This document shows positions 1 to 5,359 of a DNA stretch of 9,575 nt, in pieces. Each line of letters opens with the position of its first letter. The stretch's first letter is position 1. The stretch is from Bacteroidales bacterium (lineage in GTDB: Bacteria > Bacteroidota > Bacteroidia > Bacteroidales > Muribaculaceae). The stretch spans positions 1 through 9,575 of the forward strand of contig JAHZGZ010000202.1 of assembly GCA_019420545.1 (NCBI GenBank), read 5' to 3'. Below the pieces are notes generated by a model that saw nothing but the letters and a program-made list of their open reading frames with translations, made no database searches and was not told where the DNA came from. Both the position numbers and the translations under genes were made by a program.

Positions 1-563
1 CGCTTGGGGCTCCATGCGAGACCCCAGGGGGCGGTGAGTATCTCGATTGCGGCGAGCACTGGGGTGAGATTGTCCATAGGCTCGCCCATCCCCATGAATA
101 CGATATTGGTGAGCGACGCAGACTCCGGGATGGAGAGTACCTGATTGATGATCTGCGCGGCGGTGAGGTTGCCGTGGAATCCCTGGCGGCCTGTCATGCA
201 GAAGCGGCAGCCCATGCGGCATCCTGCCTGGGAGCTTACGCAGAGGGTGGCGCGGTCGCGGTCGGGGATGTAGACGGCCTCGACGTCGCGTCCGCCCACC
301 CCTTCGAAGAGGTACTTCACGGTGCCGTCGGTGCTGCGGGCTTCGGCCTTAGGGGCCTCGCGCCCTATGGTGTAGCGTTCGGCAAGGCGCGCACGGGCGT
401 TCTTGGAGAGGTTGGTCATGGCGTCGATGGTGGTGACGCGCTTTTCATAGAGCCACTGGGCCATCTGTTTTGCAGCGAACGCGGGCATTCCGCATTCGGC
501 TGCTACTTCGCGCAGTTGGTCAAGAGTCAGTCCGATGAGTGGGGTGGGTTGTGTTGCTTCCAT
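1..563 (-). CDS. rlmN: 23S rRNA (adenine-C2)-methyltransferase RlmN, C-terminal part outside window
   Basis: RlmN is a cytoplasmic radical-SAM enzyme that methylates C2 of adenosine 2503 in 23S rRNA (and A37 of some tRNAs in E. coli). The first 187 residues are visible, reading leftward off the window edge. An N-terminal helical region (about residues 1-70, containing MAQWLYEKR) is followed by the radical-SAM cluster motif CRMGCRFC, with Cys115, Cys119 and Cys122 as CX3CX2C. Cys108, seven residues before the first cluster cysteine, matches the spacing of a conserved cysteine in E. coli RlmN. GMGEP (about 158-162) is the SAM-binding glycine motif. The ATG at 563-561 starts MEATQPTPLIGL; no useful alternative start lies upstream because a terminator hairpin sits at 603-642. 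A -7 box ends 4 nt before the ATG, so the mRNA may be leaderless. The paralogue Cfr is less likely given the ordinary housekeeping context. Confidence 0.95.
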   Translation of the reverse strand, partial: MEATQPTPLIGLTLDQLREVAAECGMPAFAAKQMAQWLYEKRVTTIDAMTNLSKNARARLAERYTIGREAPKAEARSTDGTVKYLFEGVGGRDVEAVYIPDRDRATLCVSSQAGCRMGCRFCMTGRQGFHGNLTAAQIINQVLSIPESASLTNIVFMGMGEPMDNLTPVLAAIEILTAPWGLAWSPK

Positions 564-567
564 GGGT

Positions 568-576
568 GCAAATTTA
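568..576 (-). promoter_or_regulatory. Bacteroidota -7 promoter box of rlmN
   Basis: The minus strand reads TAAATTTGC, an exact match to the Bacteroidota sigma-ABfr -7 consensus TAnnTTTG. Only four bases (ACCC) separate it from the rlmN ATG, so transcription would start at or next to the start codon. No convincing -33 TTG is visible about 19-21 bp upstream. Assignment rests on the consensus and position only. Confidence 0.6.
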
Positions 577-602
577 GCATATCCTCGCGAGAATGCCATC
601 GT

Positions 603-642
603 AAAAAAAACGCGCTACGGCCGGTGGAGGGGCCGTAGCGCG
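603..642 (-). terminator. strong intrinsic terminator upstream of rlmN
   Basis: A perfect 12-bp GC-rich stem (611-622 with 631-642, arm CGCGCTACGGCC) closes an 8-base loop. On the minus strand it is followed at once by eight T residues (610-603), the classical Rho-independent layout. It stops leftward transcription before rlmN. The nearest minus-strand stop codon upstream is that of the antiporter gene at 1004, some 360 bp away, which is far for a gene terminator and suggests that a shorter transcript may end here. Confidence 0.9.
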
Positions 643-833
643 CGGTTTAACAACATTGTGTGCCTTCCGTAACAAATAAGATTAATATTTTTAGTCTATT
701 ATGTGGCAAAATTGGATTATCTGTCAGTATTATGGTCTTTTTTGATGCGATAAAGGTAGGCAAAAAAACAGAGGGTTAAAAATATCCCCCCCATTTTAAA
801 GAATTTTAACAAGAATTAACTACCGCATTGCGT
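643..833. other. AT-rich intergenic stretch, no gene seen
   Basis: This AT-rich stretch lies between the antiporter gene and the rlmN terminator. I find no plausible protein-coding frame, tRNA or repeat in it. On the minus strand a TACCTTTAT sequence near 748-756 resembles a weak -7 box (TAnnTTT, without the final G) and would give an RNA of roughly 140 nt ending at the 603-642 terminator. A run of seven C (plus strand, about 786-792) and A/T-rich tracts flank it. Whether it encodes a small RNA or is only the distal 3' UTR of the antiporter mRNA cannot be settled by eye. Confidence 0.4.
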
Positions 834-870
834 AGCTAAAGCTCCGGAACAGGGACAAACAGGGAGCGGG
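834..870. repeat. loose intergenic repeat, AGCT-AAGCTCC type, copy 1
   Basis: This stretch begins AGCTAAAGCTCC and continues with GGGACAAACAGGGAGCGG. It aligns, with small gaps, to 5303-5341, which begins AGCTGAAGCTCC and continues with GAGACAAAACAGGAGAGG. Both copies are intergenic. The similarity is seen directly but is imperfect, so it may be a degraded member of a dispersed family. It directly precedes the GC-rich hairpin repeat at 899. Confidence 0.4.
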
Positions 871-898
871 AGCTGCGGCAGGGTATTCCGAGCGTGGC

Positions 899-989
899 AC
901 GGCGGGCTAAAGCGCCGCCCTCCCAGTCAGGGTTGATGGAACGGAGATATCAGGCCGGGTTGATGGAGGGTAGCGGTTATAGTTGATGG
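899..989. repeat. GC-rich hairpin repeat with GTTGATGG units, copy A
   Basis: Bases 899-939 match 3321-3361 at 36 of 41 positions. The unit has a foldable core (GGCGGGC, a short A-rich centre, then GCGCCGCC), the block CTCCCA, and GG-TTGATGG. Further GTTGATGG copies follow at about 958 and 981, so the element carries a short periodic tail. It lies just downstream of the antiporter stop codon (1004, minus strand) and has no T run, so it does not look like a normal terminator. It appears to be a dispersed, non-coding intergenic family. Confidence 0.65.
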
Positions 990-1003
990 GGAAGGGGTGG
1001 GGA

Positions 1004-3181
1004 TCAGAGATCGATTTTCTTGACGCGGTTGCGCTGTGTGAAGCGCTTGCGGAAGATGATCATGCGGCGGTAGAAGGCGGCCAGTCGTACCCAGAGCGAG
1101 GAGGGTGTGGCCATGAAGTCGGAGGCGAGGGGGTCGATGGCTGAGGGTACGGACGCGTTGGCGGCGGCGCCGAACTGCTCGGGGTAGATGACCACGAGAT
1201 TGTTGCGGGCGAAGTATTTCTGGAGGAACATCGGGAGCTCGTCCATCGATGAGCTGAACGATACGGAGGAGCGGCGCGCGTTGACCACGACGAAGAGGTC
1301 GTCGTCGAGGATGTGGTTGGCGAGGAGTACGAAGTCGTCCCAGCCCTCGACGTCGCGGTATTCGGAGCGTATCTCGAAGCGGTCGCGGAGCAGGACTCCG
1401 CGCACGCAGCGGCGTGTGTCGGCATTGCAGCAGAATATTATGCGGCAGCCGATCTGGCGGGTGAGGCGCGCGAGGGAGTTGACCCACTGCGCGAAGCCTG
1501 TTTCGTATTCGGCTTTCGGGGGAACGACGACAACTATGCGGGTAACGGCGTTGACGGGGATGAAGCAGCGGGTGATGAGCACCATTTTGTTGGTGGACTT
1601 GATGAGCTGCTCGATCTTGCTTCCGAAGAATGAGTCGATGACGGTGGCCTTGCGGTGCATGCCTATTATTACCTCGGAGATGTCGCGCTCCTTGATGGTG
1701 TTGACGAGGCCGGCGGTTACGTTGAGGTCGAAGCGCTCGATAGGGTCGATGCGGAGGTCCATCGCGGCGGCGGCCTGCTGCGCCTGCTCGAGGCATGTGC
1801 GCCCGATGGCGCGGTGGCCCGGGGTGTCGTCGGTGATGATGTTGAGGGCGTAGAGTCGCGAGTCGCGGGTGGGGTTGTACATGAGCACGGCGAAGTCGAC
1901 GAGGGAGGATGCCGTGACGGGGTTGCTGACTGAGATGAGCATGCTTGACGGGCGCCGGCCGGCGGTGTCAGCAGTGTTGGCGTCGTCGCTGAGCATGGCG
2001 ACGCGCATGCGTGTGGCGGCGCGCTCGGTGATGATGGATGAGATGGTACACGTGACGAGTATCATGACGATGGTGCCGTTGAGGACGTCTTCGTTGAAGA
2101 TGCCCATGCGGAATCCGATCATGACGGCGGCGAGGGTGGCGGCTGCCTGTGCGTTGCTGAGGCCGAATATCATGCTGCGGTCGAGGCGCGACATGCGGTA
2201 GGTGAGCTGGGTGAACCATGCGGCGAGCCATTTGCAGACGGTGGCTACGACCGACATTACGGCTGCGACGTAGAGTGTCTGCCACGAGGACACCACTACG
2301 CTGACATTGATGAGCATGCCTACGCCGATGAGGAAATAGGGGATGAAGATGGCGTTGCCGACAAACTCGATGCGGTTCATCAGCGGAGACATGTTGGGGA
2401 TGTAGCGGTTGAGTACGAGTCCGGCGTAGAAGGCTCCGAGCACACTTTCGAGGCCGATGGCTTTGGCGGAGTAGCTTGCGAGGAACACCATGGCCAGCAC
2501 GTAGATGAACTGCGTGACCGGCTCGGAGTAGCGCTTGAAGAACCAGCGTGTGAGCCTCGGGAAGAGGTAGACGATGACGAGACAGTAGACGAGGAGCCGC
2601 CCGAGGAGGGCGAGAAGGCTGAGGGTGCTGAAGGCGCCGTCCTCCCAGATGCCGGCGATGGCGGCGAGGACGATGAGGGCGCCGAGCACGGTGACTATGG
2701 TGCCGGCGATGGTGATGATTACCGCGGGCGACTTGTTGAGGCCGAGACGGCTTACGATGGGGTAGGCGATGAGGGTATGGGAGGCGTACATCGACGCCAG
2801 GAGTATGGATGTGAGCCAGCTGTAGCCGAGAAGCCATACGGAGGTGACGGTACCGAGCACCATGGGCACAATGAAGGTGTAGAGGCCGAATGTGAGGCCT
2901 TTCGACATGTTTTTCTTGAGGTGGTACATGTCGATCTCGATACCGGCGAGGAACATGAGGTAGAGGATGCCTACCTGGCCGAATATTTCGAAGCTTGCGT
3001 CGCGGCTGAGGAGGCCGATGCCGTAGGGGCCGATGATGATGCCTGCCACGATCATTCCGATGATGTGGGGTATCTTGAGGCGGTTGAGGAGGATAGGTGC
3101 AAGCAGGATTATGACCAGCACGATGAAGAATATCATCACGGGGTCGGTTATCAGGGGTGTTATGGATAGTATCCTGCTCAT
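1004..3181 (-). CDS. CPA2-family cation:proton antiporter with C-terminal Usp-like domain
   Basis: This 725-residue inner-membrane protein probably exchanges Na+ or K+ for H+ in pH or ion homeostasis; the ion cannot be read from sequence. Residues 1-390 form about a dozen hydrophobic segments with CPA2 hallmarks: IGMIVAGIIIGPYGIGLL (41-58), GILYLMFLAGIEID (71-84), a TM5-like SHTLIAYP (134-141), ESVLGAFYAGLVL (245-257) and a Gln/Ala-rich NAQAAATLA (343-351). Residues about 410-540 are soluble and end in GMHRKATVIDSFFGSKIEQ followed by MVLITR, the typical end of a universal-stress (Usp) fold; about 545-670 resemble a second, more diverged domain. There is no obvious Rossmann RCK/KTN domain as in KefB/KefC. 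I chose the ATG at 3181 (MSRILSIT) because a longer frame, to 3226, would run through the -7 box at 3194-3202. Homologues of this architecture are common in Bacteroidales and usually annotated as cation:proton antiporters. Confidence 0.85.
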   Translation of the reverse strand: MSRILSITPLITDPVMIFFIVLVIILLAPILLNRLKIPHIIGMIVAGIIIGPYGIGLLSRDASFEIFGQVGILYLMFLAGIEIDMYHLKKNMSKGLTFGLYTFIVPMVLGTVTSVWLLGYSWLTSILLASMYASHTLIAYPIVSRLGLNKSPAVIITIAGTIVTVLGALIVLAAIAGIWEDGAFSTLSLLALLGRLLVYCLVIVYLFPRLTRWFFKRYSEPVTQFIYVLAMVFLASYSAKAIGLESVLGAFYAGLVLNRYIPNMSPLMNRIEFVGNAIFIPYFLIGVGMLINVSVVVSSWQTLYVAAVMSVVATVCKWLAAWFTQLTYRMSRLDRSMIFGLSNAQAAATLAAVMIGFRMGIFNEDVLNGTIVMILVTCTISSIITERAATRMRVAMLSDDANTADTAGRRPSSMLISVSNPVTASSLVDFAVLMYNPTRDSRLYALNIITDDTPGHRAIGRTCLEQAQQAAAAMDLRIDPIERFDLNVTAGLVNTIKERDISEVIIGMHRKATVIDSFFGSKIEQLIKSTNKMVLITRCFIPVNAVTRIVVVVPPKAEYETGFAQWVNSLARLTRQIGCRIIFCCNADTRRCVRGVLLRDRFEIRSEYRDVEGWDDFVLLANHILDDDLFVVVNARRSSVSFSSSMDELPMFLQKYFARNNLVVIYPEQFGAAANASVPSAIDPLASDFMATPSSLWVRLAAFYRRMIIFRKRFTQRNRVKKIDL

Positions 3182-3193
3182 AGGGGTGTTTTT

Positions 3194-3202
3194 GCAAAGA
3201 TA
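3194..3202 (-). promoter_or_regulatory. proximal -7 box for the antiporter gene
   Basis: The minus strand reads TATCTTTGC, an exact TAnnTTTG match, ending 12 nt before the chosen ATG at 3181. A TTTG lies about 21 bp upstream, inside the GCCAAAT palindrome, and could be the -33 element. The predicted leader is only a few nucleotides and is A-rich, without a Shine-Dalgarno sequence. The box lies in one of two 19-bp direct repeats. Confidence 0.65.
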
Positions 3203-3287
3203 CGAATAAGTCGAGAGCAAAGCCAAATAAATTTGGCATTTGCCGAGCGAGAGTATCTAAGGCGAAGTCAAAGATACGAAAAAGTCG
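3195..3287. repeat. dispersed-type promoter element: 19-bp direct repeats flanking a palindrome
   Basis: Bases 3195-3213 (caaagatacgaataagtcg) recur at 3269-3287 with a single mismatch. Each copy contains a -7 promoter box on the minus strand. Between them lies the palindrome GCCAAAT-AA-ATTTGGC (3222-3237), extended by GCAAA and TTTGC arms with a one-base bulge, and then a TATCTAAGGCGAAGTC segment. I recall similar sequences in other Bacteroidales intergenic regions but cannot verify this here. Its role may be a mobile or repeated promoter cassette. Confidence 0.6.
3268..3276 (-). promoter_or_regulatory. distal -7 box for the antiporter gene
   Basis: The minus strand reads TATCTTTGA (TAnnTTTG). 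A TTG (3297-3295) lies 18 bp upstream, close to the expected -33 spacing in Bacteroidota, making this the better formed of the two tandem boxes. A transcript from here would have a leader of about 80 nt containing the palindrome at 3222-3237. Confidence 0.6.
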
Positions 3288-3320
3288 GGAAAAACAAGCT
3301 TTGCAGGACGCTACGCGGAC

Positions 3321-3393
3321 GCGGCGGGCTTAAGCGCCGCCCTCCCATGCAGGATTGATGGGCGGAGGAGGGAAGCGGGCCAGGGTTGATGTG
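3321..3393. repeat. GC-rich hairpin repeat with TTGATGG units, copy B
   Basis: Second copy of the element at 899. Bases 3321-3361 match it at 36 of 41 positions. The GGCGGGCTTAAGCGCCGCC core contains the palindrome GCTTAAGC, and GGTTGATG recurs at about 3384. It lies between the rpsO terminator and the promoters of the antiporter gene. Short frames can be read through it but are proline- and arginine-rich and show no protein features. Confidence 0.65.
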
Positions 3394-3411
3394 GGGCGAT
3401 TGGGGGTGGAT

Positions 3412-3455
3412 GAAAACGAGGCAGGGTGTGGATTCGGGAAGAATCCACACCCTGC
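3412..3455 (-). terminator. rpsO terminator hairpin
   Basis: A perfect 15-bp inverted repeat (3421-3435 with 3441-3455, arm GCAGGGTGTGGATTC) closes a 5-base loop. On the minus strand it is followed by CTCGTTTTCA, a short, imperfect U tract. It begins 27 bp after the rpsO stop codon and probably ends that transcript. The weak U run may make it partly leaky or mainly a 3'-end-stabilising structure. Confidence 0.7.
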
Positions 3456-3482
3456 GGTGATGTTTTGAGGGAAGGGGTCGGC

Positions 3483-3758
3483 TTACTTGCGGATGCCGAG
3501 CTCCTTCTGTGCGATGATGGCACGGTAGCGGGTGATGTCTTTCTTGATGAGGTAATCAAGGAGACGACGGCGCTTACCTACGAGGGCCTTCAGTGCGCGT
3601 GCAGTTGTATAATCTTTGTGATTTGACTTGAGGTGTTCAGTCAAATGAGCGATACGGACTGAGAATAATGCTATCTGTGCTTCAGGTGAGCCAGTATCAG
3701 TCTTGCCCTTACCGTATTTCTCAAAGATGTTAACTTTTTCTTCAGAATTTAAGTGCAT
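3483..3758 (-). CDS. rpsO: 30S ribosomal protein S15
   Basis: S15 is a primary 16S rRNA-binding protein of the small-subunit platform that nucleates assembly of S6, S18 and S11. The 91 residues carry the usual S15 signatures: GSPEAQIALFSVRIAHLTEHLKSN with the conserved DTGSPE at about residues 21-26, HKDY at 47-50, and the rRNA-binding helix VGKRRRLLDYLIKKD (60-74). The frame stays open for 24 codons upstream, but family length and the start MHLNSEEKVNIF fix the ATG at 3758; the extension would translate the leader and has no homology I recognise. It has its own promoter and a leader of about 65 nt. It follows rpoZ on the same strand, and no terminator is visible between them, so read-through from rpoZ is possible. 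Confidence 0.97.
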   Translation of the reverse strand: MHLNSEEKVNIFEKYGKGKTDTGSPEAQIALFSVRIAHLTEHLKSNHKDYTTARALKALVGKRRRLLDYLIKKDITRYRAIIAQKELGIRK

Positions 3759-3805
3759 TCTTTCGAGAGTTAAGTATGTGAATAAATTGAAAATGAATAT
3801 ATTGT

Positions 3806-3826
3806 GCCCGGAAACGGATTTCAGGC
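3806..3826 (-). promoter_or_regulatory. stem-loop in the rpsO leader, candidate S15 autoregulatory site
   Basis: The minus strand from 3826 to 3806 folds as GCCUGAAA, loop UCCG, then UUUC-C-GGGC with one bulged C. The stem contains a U-G pair next to a G-C pair; S15 is known to bind G-U/G-C motifs in rRNA and in several of its own leaders. It lies at the very 5' end of the predicted transcript, about 48 nt before the start codon. Folding is seen; the regulatory role is inference. An alternative outer pairing TTGTGC/GCACAA is possible if transcription starts earlier. Confidence 0.4.
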
Positions 3827-3828
3827 GC

Positions 3829-3837
3829 ACAAAGTTA
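3829..3837 (-). promoter_or_regulatory. -7 box of rpsO promoter
   Basis: The minus strand reads TAACTTTGT, a full TAnnTTTG match, 70 nt upstream of the rpsO ATG and 27 bp after the rpoZ stop codon. The -33 region is AT-poor and has no clear TTTG. It predicts a monocistronic rpsO transcript beginning with the 3806-3826 stem-loop. Confidence 0.65.
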
Positions 3838-3863
3838 GCAATTTTTTTGTTACCGCGGAAGGA

Positions 3864-4196
3864 TTAGTCGAGGTTTTTGTCGGTGGCGGGGTTGCGCCAG
3901 AAGATTTTGTCCTCGAGATATTCCTGAGTGGCGATGAGGGTGGGCTTGGGGAGCTTCTCGTAGTAGCGTGAGATTTCGATCTGCTCGCGGTTTTCGGAGA
4001 TTTCCTCGAGGTTGTCGTTGAGCGAAGCGAATTCCTGAAGCTTCTTCTCAAGATCGTGCTTCATTTCGGCGGCGATCTGGTTGGATCGCTTTGCGATTAT
4101 GCACACGGTTTCGTAGATGTTGCCGGTTGGCTCGGCCATCTTCACAAGGTCGCGGGTGGTGGTGTTGAGAGGAGCGTTTGTTTTCTTGTAGTCCAT
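3864..4196 (-). CDS. rpoZ: RNA polymerase omega (RpoZ/Rpb6-like) subunit
   Basis: Omega binds the beta-prime C-terminus of RNA polymerase and helps its folding and assembly. This 110-residue protein has the Bacteroidota form: MDYKKTNAPLNTTTRDLVKM at the start, an IYETVCIIAKRSNQIAAE segment (about 27-44) matching the omega core (helix with a conserved arginine and QI), and a Bacteroidota-specific tail ending in EISRYYEKLPKPTLIATQEY (74-93) and FWRNP. The frame stays open for 35 codons upstream through a 9-bp tandem repeat, giving a leucine/serine-rich low-complexity extension; homologues as I recall them begin MDYKK, so the ATG at 4196 is used. It lies 144 bp after bamD, a neighbourhood I recall as conserved in Bacteroidales, and no promoter is visible in the gap, so it is probably co-transcribed with bamD. 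Confidence 0.85.
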   Translation of the reverse strand: MDYKKTNAPLNTTTRDLVKMAEPTGNIYETVCIIAKRSNQIAAEMKHDLEKKLQEFASLNDNLEEISENREQIEISRYYEKLPKPTLIATQEYLEDKIFWRNPATDKNLD

Positions 4197-4250
4197 ATTA
4201 TGAAGTAAGAAATATTTTGCGGAAGGATGGTGGAGATGGAGAGAGTGTAG

Positions 4251-4304
4251 GGACTTTAAAGTCTTTAGGGACGTTAGAGACTTTAGAGACCTTAGAGTCA
4301 TTAA
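4251..4304. repeat. 9-bp tandem repeat between bamD and rpoZ
   Basis: Six consecutive 9-mers share the form RGNCNTTAR: ggactttaa, agtctttag, ggacgttag, agactttag, agaccttag, agtcattaa. A degenerate seventh (ggccgttgc) follows at 4305. The period is exact while bases vary at set positions. The first two units make the palindrome GACTTTAAAGTC (4252-4263). It lies in the transcribed spacer between the bamD stop (4341) and the rpoZ start (4196). Function is unknown. Confidence 0.75.
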
Positions 4305-4340
4305 GGCCGTTGCTACTATTGGGGCTTGCTGGGGACGGGA

Positions 4341-5159
4341 CTATTCCTTGACGTATTTCTGGGCGATCTTGAGGATGTTGTCGGCTTCGCGGCGGTAGTG
4401 GCTTTCGGGCCAGTTGTTGGTGAAGGAGTAGTACTCGTCGATTACGTCGCGGAAGCGGTCGGATTTTTTTTCTTCGACGCTCTGGTCGGCTTCCTGATAG
4501 CGCGATTTGAGGATGAGCATCTCAAGGTCTTCCTTGTATTTTGAGTAGGGATAGTTCTTGATGGCGTTGCGGGCTACGATGATTGATGATTCGTAGTTGT
4601 TGCCCATGTAAGTGCCGAGGTTGTAGTAGAGCTGTGCGTTCTGGAGCTCTTTGAGGGTAAGCTTGTCCTGCAGCTCGAAGATTGCCTGCTGGGCTACGGG
4701 CACTTTGTCGGATTTTGGGAAGTAGTCGAGGAATGCCTGAAGTTCTTCGATGGCCTTGATCGTGCCCGACTGGTCGAGCTGTGGCTCGGGTGAGTCGAGG
4801 TAGTAGCCGTAGCCGGAGTAGAAGCGCGCCATTTCGGCGTATTTGCCTTTGGGGTAGCGCGAGTAGTAGGTCTTGAAGTAGGCTCCGGAGGTTTCGTAGT
4901 CTTTGTTTTCGTAGTGGGAGAGGGCGAGGAGGTAGAGCGATTCTTCGGCTTTTGCGGTGCCTTTGAATGAGGTTACTATGTCGGTGAGGACAGTTGCGGC
5001 CTGGGTGTATTTTTTTTGCTCGAAGGCGCGGCGCGCGAAGTCGAGTCGTGCGTCGGCATCGGCCGATTTGAGCATGCGCTGGTACTCGCCGCAGGATGTT
5101 GCGATTAGGGCGATGAGGGCCGAGAGGAATATGGTGAGTGTTCTTGACATAAGATGCAT
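4341..5159 (-). CDS. bamD: outer-membrane assembly lipoprotein BamD
   Basis: BamD is a periplasm-facing lipoprotein of the BAM complex that recruits substrate beta-barrels to BamA. The 272-residue protein starts with a lipoprotein signal peptide and lipobox IATSC, lipidated at Cys23, followed by GEYQRML as in Bacteroidetes BamD. The rest is helical TPR-type repeats: FARRAFEQKKYTQA, SLYLLALSHYENKDYETSGAYF with YYSRYPKGKYAEMA, AIEELQAFLDYFPKS, and IIVARNAIKNYPYSKYKEDL. Length fits the family. Two starts are possible: ATG 5159 (MHLMSRTL) or ATG 5150 (MSRTLTIF); the latter gives a more typical short signal peptide. A more upstream TTG at 5174 falls inside the -7 box and can be excluded. Its own promoter lies 11 nt upstream, and rpoZ follows. 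Confidence 0.92.
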   Translation of the reverse strand: MHLMSRTLTIFLSALIALIATSCGEYQRMLKSADADARLDFARRAFEQKKYTQAATVLTDIVTSFKGTAKAEESLYLLALSHYENKDYETSGAYFKTYYSRYPKGKYAEMARFYSGYGYYLDSPEPQLDQSGTIKAIEELQAFLDYFPKSDKVPVAQQAIFELQDKLTLKELQNAQLYYNLGTYMGNNYESSIIVARNAIKNYPYSKYKEDLEMLILKSRYQEADQSVEEKKSDRFRDVIDEYYSFTNNWPESHYRREADNILKIAQKYVKE

Positions 5160-5170
5160 TGATTCAAGCT

Positions 5171-5179
5171 GCAAAGTTA
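5171..5179 (-). promoter_or_regulatory. -7 box of the bamD(-rpoZ) promoter
   Basis: The minus strand reads TAACTTTGC (TAnnTTTG), ending 11 nt before ATG 5159 and 20 nt before ATG 5150. It implies a very short leader with no Shine-Dalgarno sequence. No clear -33 TTTG is visible upstream, where the sequence is AT-rich. It is separated from the upstream gene by the terminator at 5360-5398, so bamD starts a transcription unit. Confidence 0.65.
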
Positions 5180-5290
5180 TGAAAAGTTTATGGGATTTTT
5201 AACGGATGGGGATGTTAATGTTTTTTAACGGCAAGGGGAAGGTAGGGCGGTTTTCAGCCAGATGCGCTCGCACGGGCAAAGCAGAGTATA

Positions 5291-5341
5291 CGGAGCGAGC
5301 GGAGCTGAAGCTCCATAGCGGAGACAAAACAGGAGAGGTGG
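5291..5341. repeat. loose intergenic repeat, AGCTGAAGCTCC type, copy 2
   Basis: It contains the palindrome GGAGCT-GA-AGCTCC (5301-5314), followed by GAGACAAAACAGGAGAGG. It aligns to 834-870. It lies in the spacer between the outer-membrane protein gene terminator and the bamD promoter, in sequence without a coding frame of note. The pairing of the two copies is by eye and imperfect. Confidence 0.4.
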
Positions 5342-5359
5342 TTGGGCTTGATCGGGTAA

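Noticed and set aside
174..638. Plus-strand open frame opposite rlmN
   Set aside because: The minus strand encodes clear RlmN motifs over the same bases, and this frame is Ala/Gly-rich and crosses the terminator hairpin.
930..990. Spaced GTTGATGG copies as a CRISPR array
   Set aside because: The units are only 8-10 bp, spacing is irregular (about 23-32 bp), and there are just three degenerate copies with no cas gene.
927..1796. Minus-strand open frame of 289 codons at the 3' end of the antiporter gene
   Set aside because: It is Arg/His/Pro-rich low-complexity translation in another frame of the antiporter and runs into the repeat at 899-989.
1968..3239. Long minus-strand open frame of 423 codons overlapping the antiporter gene
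   Set aside because: Its translation is rich in Arg, His and Pro with no domain pattern, typical of an out-of-frame reading of a GC-rich gene. The antiporter frame has clear membrane segments and family motifs.
3268..3450. Short minus-strand frames through the repeat at 3321-3393 as small genes
   Set aside because: They read through a repeat and the rpsO terminator hairpin, lack a start signal and have Pro/Arg-rich low-complexity products.
4197..4301. N-terminal 35-residue extension of rpoZ through the 9-bp repeat
   Set aside because: The extension is a low-complexity reading of the tandem repeat and homologues as I recall them begin MDYKK.
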